From an uncultured Clostridia bacterium (lineage in GTDB: Bacteria; Bacillota; Clostridia; Oscillospirales; QAKW01): 9,343 nt of DNA. This document shows, in pieces, positions 6,614 through 9,343 of the stretch. The translations under genes were made by a program, and so were the position numbers. Below the pieces are notes generated by a model. The model saw only the letters and a program-made list of their open reading frames with translations. It made no database searches and was not told the origin of the DNA. How positions within the stretch are numbered: the first letter of the stretch is position 1; the number at the start of each line of letters is the position of its first letter. Location of the stretch: contig CALXGU010000050.1 of the NCBI GenBank assembly GCA_944387905.1, forward strand, positions 1 to 9,343, given 5' to 3'.

Positions 6614-7586
6614 ATTCTATAATGTATTTTTCTCTATCGATATTCGGATCTGAAATAATATCTATATCGTATCCGTTATCTTTGAATTTTCTCAAATTAA
6701 TTTTTGAATTACCGATTGCGACAGAAATAAATGACGGGGCTACTCTTATATTGTAATGTTTGTATTTGGATGTTTCTTTGATTACACTTTCATAGAATAC
6801 TTTTGATCTAACAAGTTCTCCGAATGCCGGATGAAACGGACCTGCAACTCCGTCGCTGCTTGAATGAAGCCCAATTTTCAGTATAGTAACATCATTTTGA
6901 CAAAACAGCGTATAAAGCTTTGCACAGGTATCTACGGCCTGATCTAAATCCAGGGGAGTATACAGACCATTTTCATACATCTGACACAGTTTTGTGCCTT
7001 TTATTACTATTACAGGGTAAATACGTACTTGTCTGCAGCTAAGGTCGATTATTGTTTGCGCGGTTTCTAAGTCCTTTTGCTGCGTATCACATGGCAGACC
7101 GCACATCATCTGAATTCCGAGCTCAAAACCGCTTTGAGAAATAAGATTACATGAATCTATTGCTGTTTCAGAGGAATAACCGCGCCCTGACGCAGTAAGG
7201 ACCTGATCATCAAAACTTTGGATACCAAGTTCAATTGTCTTAACATTGTATCGTCTCAGCGTATCGAGTATTTCCTCATTTATACAGTCAGGCCGTGTAG
7301 ATATGCGTATGCTGTCAAATGTGCAGTCTGAAACAAAACCGCTTGCCGCCTTTAAATAATCGATCATCAGATTTTTGTCTATTGCAGTAAATGAGCCGCC
7401 GAAAAAAGCTATTTGAGTTTTGCCGTTTAATAGCTTTTTATCCTTTTTGCAGCTATCCAGCAGGCTATAAACGTCCGAGGGAGTGACAGCACAGTCACTC
7501 CCCGTTATTTTATATTGATCGCAAAAAATGCAATTATACGGACATCCCAGATGTGGTATGAAGATTGAAATATTGGAATGCTTCAC
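6612..7586 (-). CDS. Elp3-like radical SAM protein (no acetyltransferase domain)
   Basis: The 324-residue protein opens with IPHLGCPYNCIFCDQ, whose cysteines C15-x3-C19-x2-C22 bind the [4Fe-4S] cluster of radical SAM enzymes. GGSFT (63-67) is the SAM-contacting glycine motif. The middle (RISTRPD, IELGIQSFDDQVL, GIQMMCGLP) is the pattern of the Elp3/YhcC-type radical SAM core. Full Elp3 proteins carry a C-terminal GNAT acetyltransferase domain that this length excludes, so a wobble-uridine tRNA role should not be assumed. The start is GTG 7586: it overlaps the rnc stop as GTGA and has GAGAGGA just upstream inside the rnc end. Homologues of this kind often sit beside rnc in Clostridia as far as I know. 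The substrate is unknown; RNA or tRNA modification is a reasonable guess from the neighbours. Confidence 0.88.
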   Translation of the reverse strand: MKHSNISIFIPHLGCPYNCIFCDQYKITGSDCAVTPSDVYSLLDSCKKDKKLLNGKTQIAFFGGSFTAIDKNLMIDYLKAASGFVSDCTFDSIRISTRPDCINEEILDTLRRYNVKTIELGIQSFDDQVLTASGRGYSSETAIDSCNLISQSGFELGIQMMCGLPCDTQQKDLETAQTIIDLSCRQVRIYPVIVIKGTKLCQMYENGLYTPLDLDQAVDTCAKLYTLFCQNDVTILKIGLHSSSDGVAGPFHPAFGELVRSKVFYESVIKETSKYKHYNIRVAPSFISVAIGNSKINLRKFKDNGYDIDIISDPNIDREKYIIE

Positions 7587-8278
7587 AGTTCCTCTCCCAT
7601 TAGCTTTAATGCCTCTTTAGCAGCATTCTGCTCTGCTTCCTTTTTGCTTTTTCCGTCCGCGGTAGCAAGTAAATTGCTGTTGAGAAATACGCTTACGGTA
7701 AAGCTTTTGTCATGATCGGTACCGGTTTCACTAACGACCTGATAGTGTATGATTTCTCCCGGATTTTGCTGAGCGATTTCCTGCAGAGCGGTTTTATAAT
7801 CACGGCTTAAAACGTGAGTATACTTGTCGGAATCCAATGCACCGTTTAAAAACGGCAAAACAAATTTTTTTGCATTATCCATGCCGCCGTCAAGATAAAT
7901 TGCGGCAATAAGAGCTTCAAATGCGTCTGATAACGTCGACGGACGTTCTCTGCCGCCTGCAAGATTTTCACCATGCCCTAAAAGCAGATAGCTTCCCAGA
8001 TCTATTAAAGCCGCATATTCAGCAAGGGCCGTTTCGCAAACCAATGACGACCGCATTTTTGACATTTCGCCTTCCGGCTTGTCTGAATATCTGGAATACA
8101 AAAGTTCTGCGCATATAAATCCCAGTACGGAATCTCCGACAAATTCCAGACGTTCATTTGAAACAGATCCGCTGCTTTTATGTTCGTTTGAATATGAAGA
8201 ATGGGTAAGAGCAGTTTCCAGTAGCTTTTCTTTTTTAAATTTATAATTTATTATATTTTGAAATTTTGAATAACTCAT
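7583..8278 (-). CDS. rnc: Ribonuclease III
   Basis: RNase III cuts double-stranded RNA and matures 16S and 23S rRNA precursors. The 231-residue product has the normal length and order: a catalytic domain (about 1-150) with the signature NERLEFVGDS (41-50), then a double-stranded RNA-binding domain (about 160-228: DYKTALQEIAQ through KKEAEQNAAKEALKLM). The metal-binding residues line up with the E. coli set as E42, E45, D49, D118 and E121, so it should be active. The ATG start overlaps the acpP stop by four bases (ATGA, 8275-8278) and lacks a strong Shine-Dalgarno sequence, implying coupling to acpP. The downstream radical SAM gene is coupled in the same way. Confidence 0.97.
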   Translation of the reverse strand: MSYSKFQNIINYKFKKEKLLETALTHSSYSNEHKSSGSVSNERLEFVGDSVLGFICAELLYSRYSDKPEGEMSKMRSSLVCETALAEYAALIDLGSYLLLGHGENLAGGRERPSTLSDAFEALIAAIYLDGGMDNAKKFVLPFLNGALDSDKYTHVLSRDYKTALQEIAQQNPGEIIHYQVVSETGTDHDKSFTVSVFLNSNLLATADGKSKKEAEQNAAKEALKLMGEEL

Positions 8279-8499
8279 TTTTGTGATATGTAATCAAGAA
8301 AATCTTTTACGGTTTTAAGACCTTCTATTTCATCATCGTCGATATTTATACCGAATTCTTCCTCAATATTCATTACCGCTTCTACAAGATCCAGCGAATC
8401 AGCGCCCAGGTCTTCTATAGTGGTTTGCTCTGTAATTATTTCTTCATCTACTCCCAATTGCTCGGAAAGTATCCTTTTAAGCTTATCGAAATCTGACAT
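8275..8499 (-). CDS. acpP: Acyl carrier protein
   Basis: ACP carries growing fatty acyl chains on a 4'-phosphopantetheine arm. The 74-residue acidic protein has the four-helix ACP pattern, and the attachment serine is S35 in LGADSLDLVE. The C-terminal helix region (IEGLKTVKDFLDYI) is typical. ATG 8499 has AAGGAG (8511-8516) 11 bases upstream. It lies between plsX and rnc, a widespread Firmicutes arrangement, and has its own likely promoter at 8533-8561. This would allow higher expression than plsX, as expected for an abundant protein. Confidence 0.97.
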   Translation of the reverse strand: MSDFDKLKRILSEQLGVDEEIITEQTTIEDLGADSLDLVEAVMNIEEEFGINIDDDEIEGLKTVKDFLDYISQK

Positions 8500-8532
8500 A
8501 GTAGTATAATCTCCTTAGTTAATTATAATATA

Positions 8533-8561
8533 AGTATAAAATAATATTGTGATAAATGCAA
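8533..8561 (-). promoter_or_regulatory. Internal promoter for acpP-rnc-radical SAM
   Basis: On the minus strand TTGCAT (8561-8556), 17 bases, then TATACT (8538-8533). It falls in the 75-base plsX-acpP gap, with a predicted start near 8526 and a leader of about 27 nt carrying the AAGGAG site. No terminator is seen in the gap, so read-through from plsX is also likely. Confidence 0.7.
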
Positions 8562-8574
8562 TATATAAAAATAT

Positions 8575-9343
8575 TTATGAATCAATGTTTGAATCTGTCT
8601 TAGAAAGTTTGTCGGTGATTATATCAATCATATGGCTGTTATGATATGCCATAGCCTGACGTATTGCATTTTTAATGGCGCGAGCGTCGGAAGAACCGTG
8701 TGCTTTTATTATCGGTTTTGAAATACCAAGCAATGGAGCGCCGCCGTATTCCTTGTAATCGTACTTGCTTTTAAAGGCATTGAGCTGTTTAAGAACAAGC
8801 ACGGCGCCTAATTTTGTAATAATATTTTTCTTGAATATATTTTTTATGCCGTTAGACATCATTTTGCTGACGCCCTCGAATGTTTTCAAGGCTATATTAC
8901 CCGTAAATCCGTCAGTTATAATGACATCACAGCCTCCCAAAGCAAGATCTCTTGCTTCGACATTGCCTTTAAAGTTCAGATTGGAATTTGTAAGAAGTTT
9001 ATATGTATCCTGCTGAAGCGGTGTGCCTTTATGAGATTCAGTGCCGTTGTTAAGAAGACCTACAAGCGGATTTTTTATGTTATGCATATGTTTCATATAT
9101 TCACATGCCATCATTGCAAACTGCTCGAGATATTCGGGTTTGCATACGGCATTTGCGCCCATATCAGTGAGCATAAGCGGTCCGGTTTCGGTAGGAAAAA
9201 CAAAGCCCAAAGCCGCACGTTTTATGCCGCGTATTCTTTTTACTATCATAGTGGCGCCGACAAGCAGGGCACCGCTGTTACCCGCTGAGACTGCAGCATC
9301 GCAGATACCGTCTTTGACAAGTCTGAAAGCAACGCCCATAGAT
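8575..9343 (-). CDS. plsX: Phosphate acyltransferase PlsX (partial, N-terminus outside window)
   Basis: PlsX converts acyl-ACP and phosphate to acyl-phosphate, the acyl donor for PlsY in phosphatidic acid synthesis; it is a peripheral membrane enzyme. The visible part is about 255 residues; full proteins are about 330-345. Recognisable motifs are VSAGNSGALLVGA, the LTDMGAN segment, GLLNNGTESHKGT, GNVEARDLALGGCDVIITDGFTGNI and the C-terminal GGAPLLGISKP. All are characteristic of the family, with SAGNSG where SAGNTG is usual. The methionine at 9339 is internal: the codon before it reads serine and the family continues upstream (SM followed by a LVK segment), so the true start lies beyond the right edge. 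Next in line are acpP and rnc. Confidence 0.96.
   Translation of the reverse strand, partial: SMGVAFRLVKDGICDAAVSAGNSGALLVGATMIVKRIRGIKRAALGFVFPTETGPLMLTDMGANAVCKPEYLEQFAMMACEYMKHMHNIKNPLVGLLNNGTESHKGTPLQQDTYKLLTNSNLNFKGNVEARDLALGGCDVIITDGFTGNIALKTFEGVSKMMSNGIKNIFKKNIITKLGAVLVLKQLNAFKSKYDYKEYGGAPLLGISKPIIKAHGSSDARAIKNAIRQAMAYHNSHMIDIITDKLSKTDSNIDS

Noticed and set aside
9337..9339. ATG as the start of plsX
   Set aside because: The frame stays open to the window edge and the conserved PlsX sequence normally has about 80 residues before this point; it is an internal methionine.

Overview
The window looks like a chromosomal segment from a low-GC Gram-positive anaerobe of the class Clostridia, possibly a relative of Ruminococcus/Oscillospiraceae. 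The evidence is the AT-rich sequence, strong GGAGG-type ribosome binding sites, near-consensus sigma-A promoters, an S-layer-homology (SLH) surface protein, and the gene order plsX-acpP-rnc-radical SAM. The family assignment is inference; no 16S sequence is present.

Layout. Bases 1-40 are the 3' end of a 5S rRNA gene, followed by a rho-independent terminator, so an rRNA operon ends at the left edge. A promoter and strong RBS then lead into a large secreted protein (204-2343) with three SLH domains fused to an extracellular solute-binding domain. Its signal peptide is split by an apparent one-base frameshift at an A8 tract. With its own promoter follows a cytoplasmic-looking calcineurin-type metallophosphoesterase (2422-3555). 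A perfect consensus promoter (TTGACA-N17-TATAAT), overlapping that gene's stop codon and a strong hairpin, drives prmA (L11 methyltransferase), rsmE (16S rRNA m3U1498 methyltransferase) and probably an unrecognised multi-pass membrane protein. A 230-bp AT-rich spacer with repeated TTCAAAAC motifs precedes secG, which has its own extended -10 promoter.

The right third is on the minus strand: plsX (partial, running off the right edge), acpP, rnc and an Elp3-like radical SAM gene. acpP, rnc and the radical SAM gene overlap each other by 4 nt (ATGA and GTGA junctions), so they are almost certainly one translationally coupled operon. An internal promoter lies between plsX and acpP. This operon and secG converge on one compact bidirectional terminator at 6581-6613.

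Functionally most genes are housekeeping: phospholipid and fatty-acid synthesis (plsX, acpP), RNA processing (rnc), translation-apparatus methylation (prmA, rsmE) and protein export (secG). The less ordinary part is the left third: the SLH/solute-binding fusion with its homopolymer frameshift, and the promoter-hairpin overlap ahead of prmA. I do not see a CRISPR array, insertion sequence, prophage or defence system, and I cannot support a claim of a wholly new system here.
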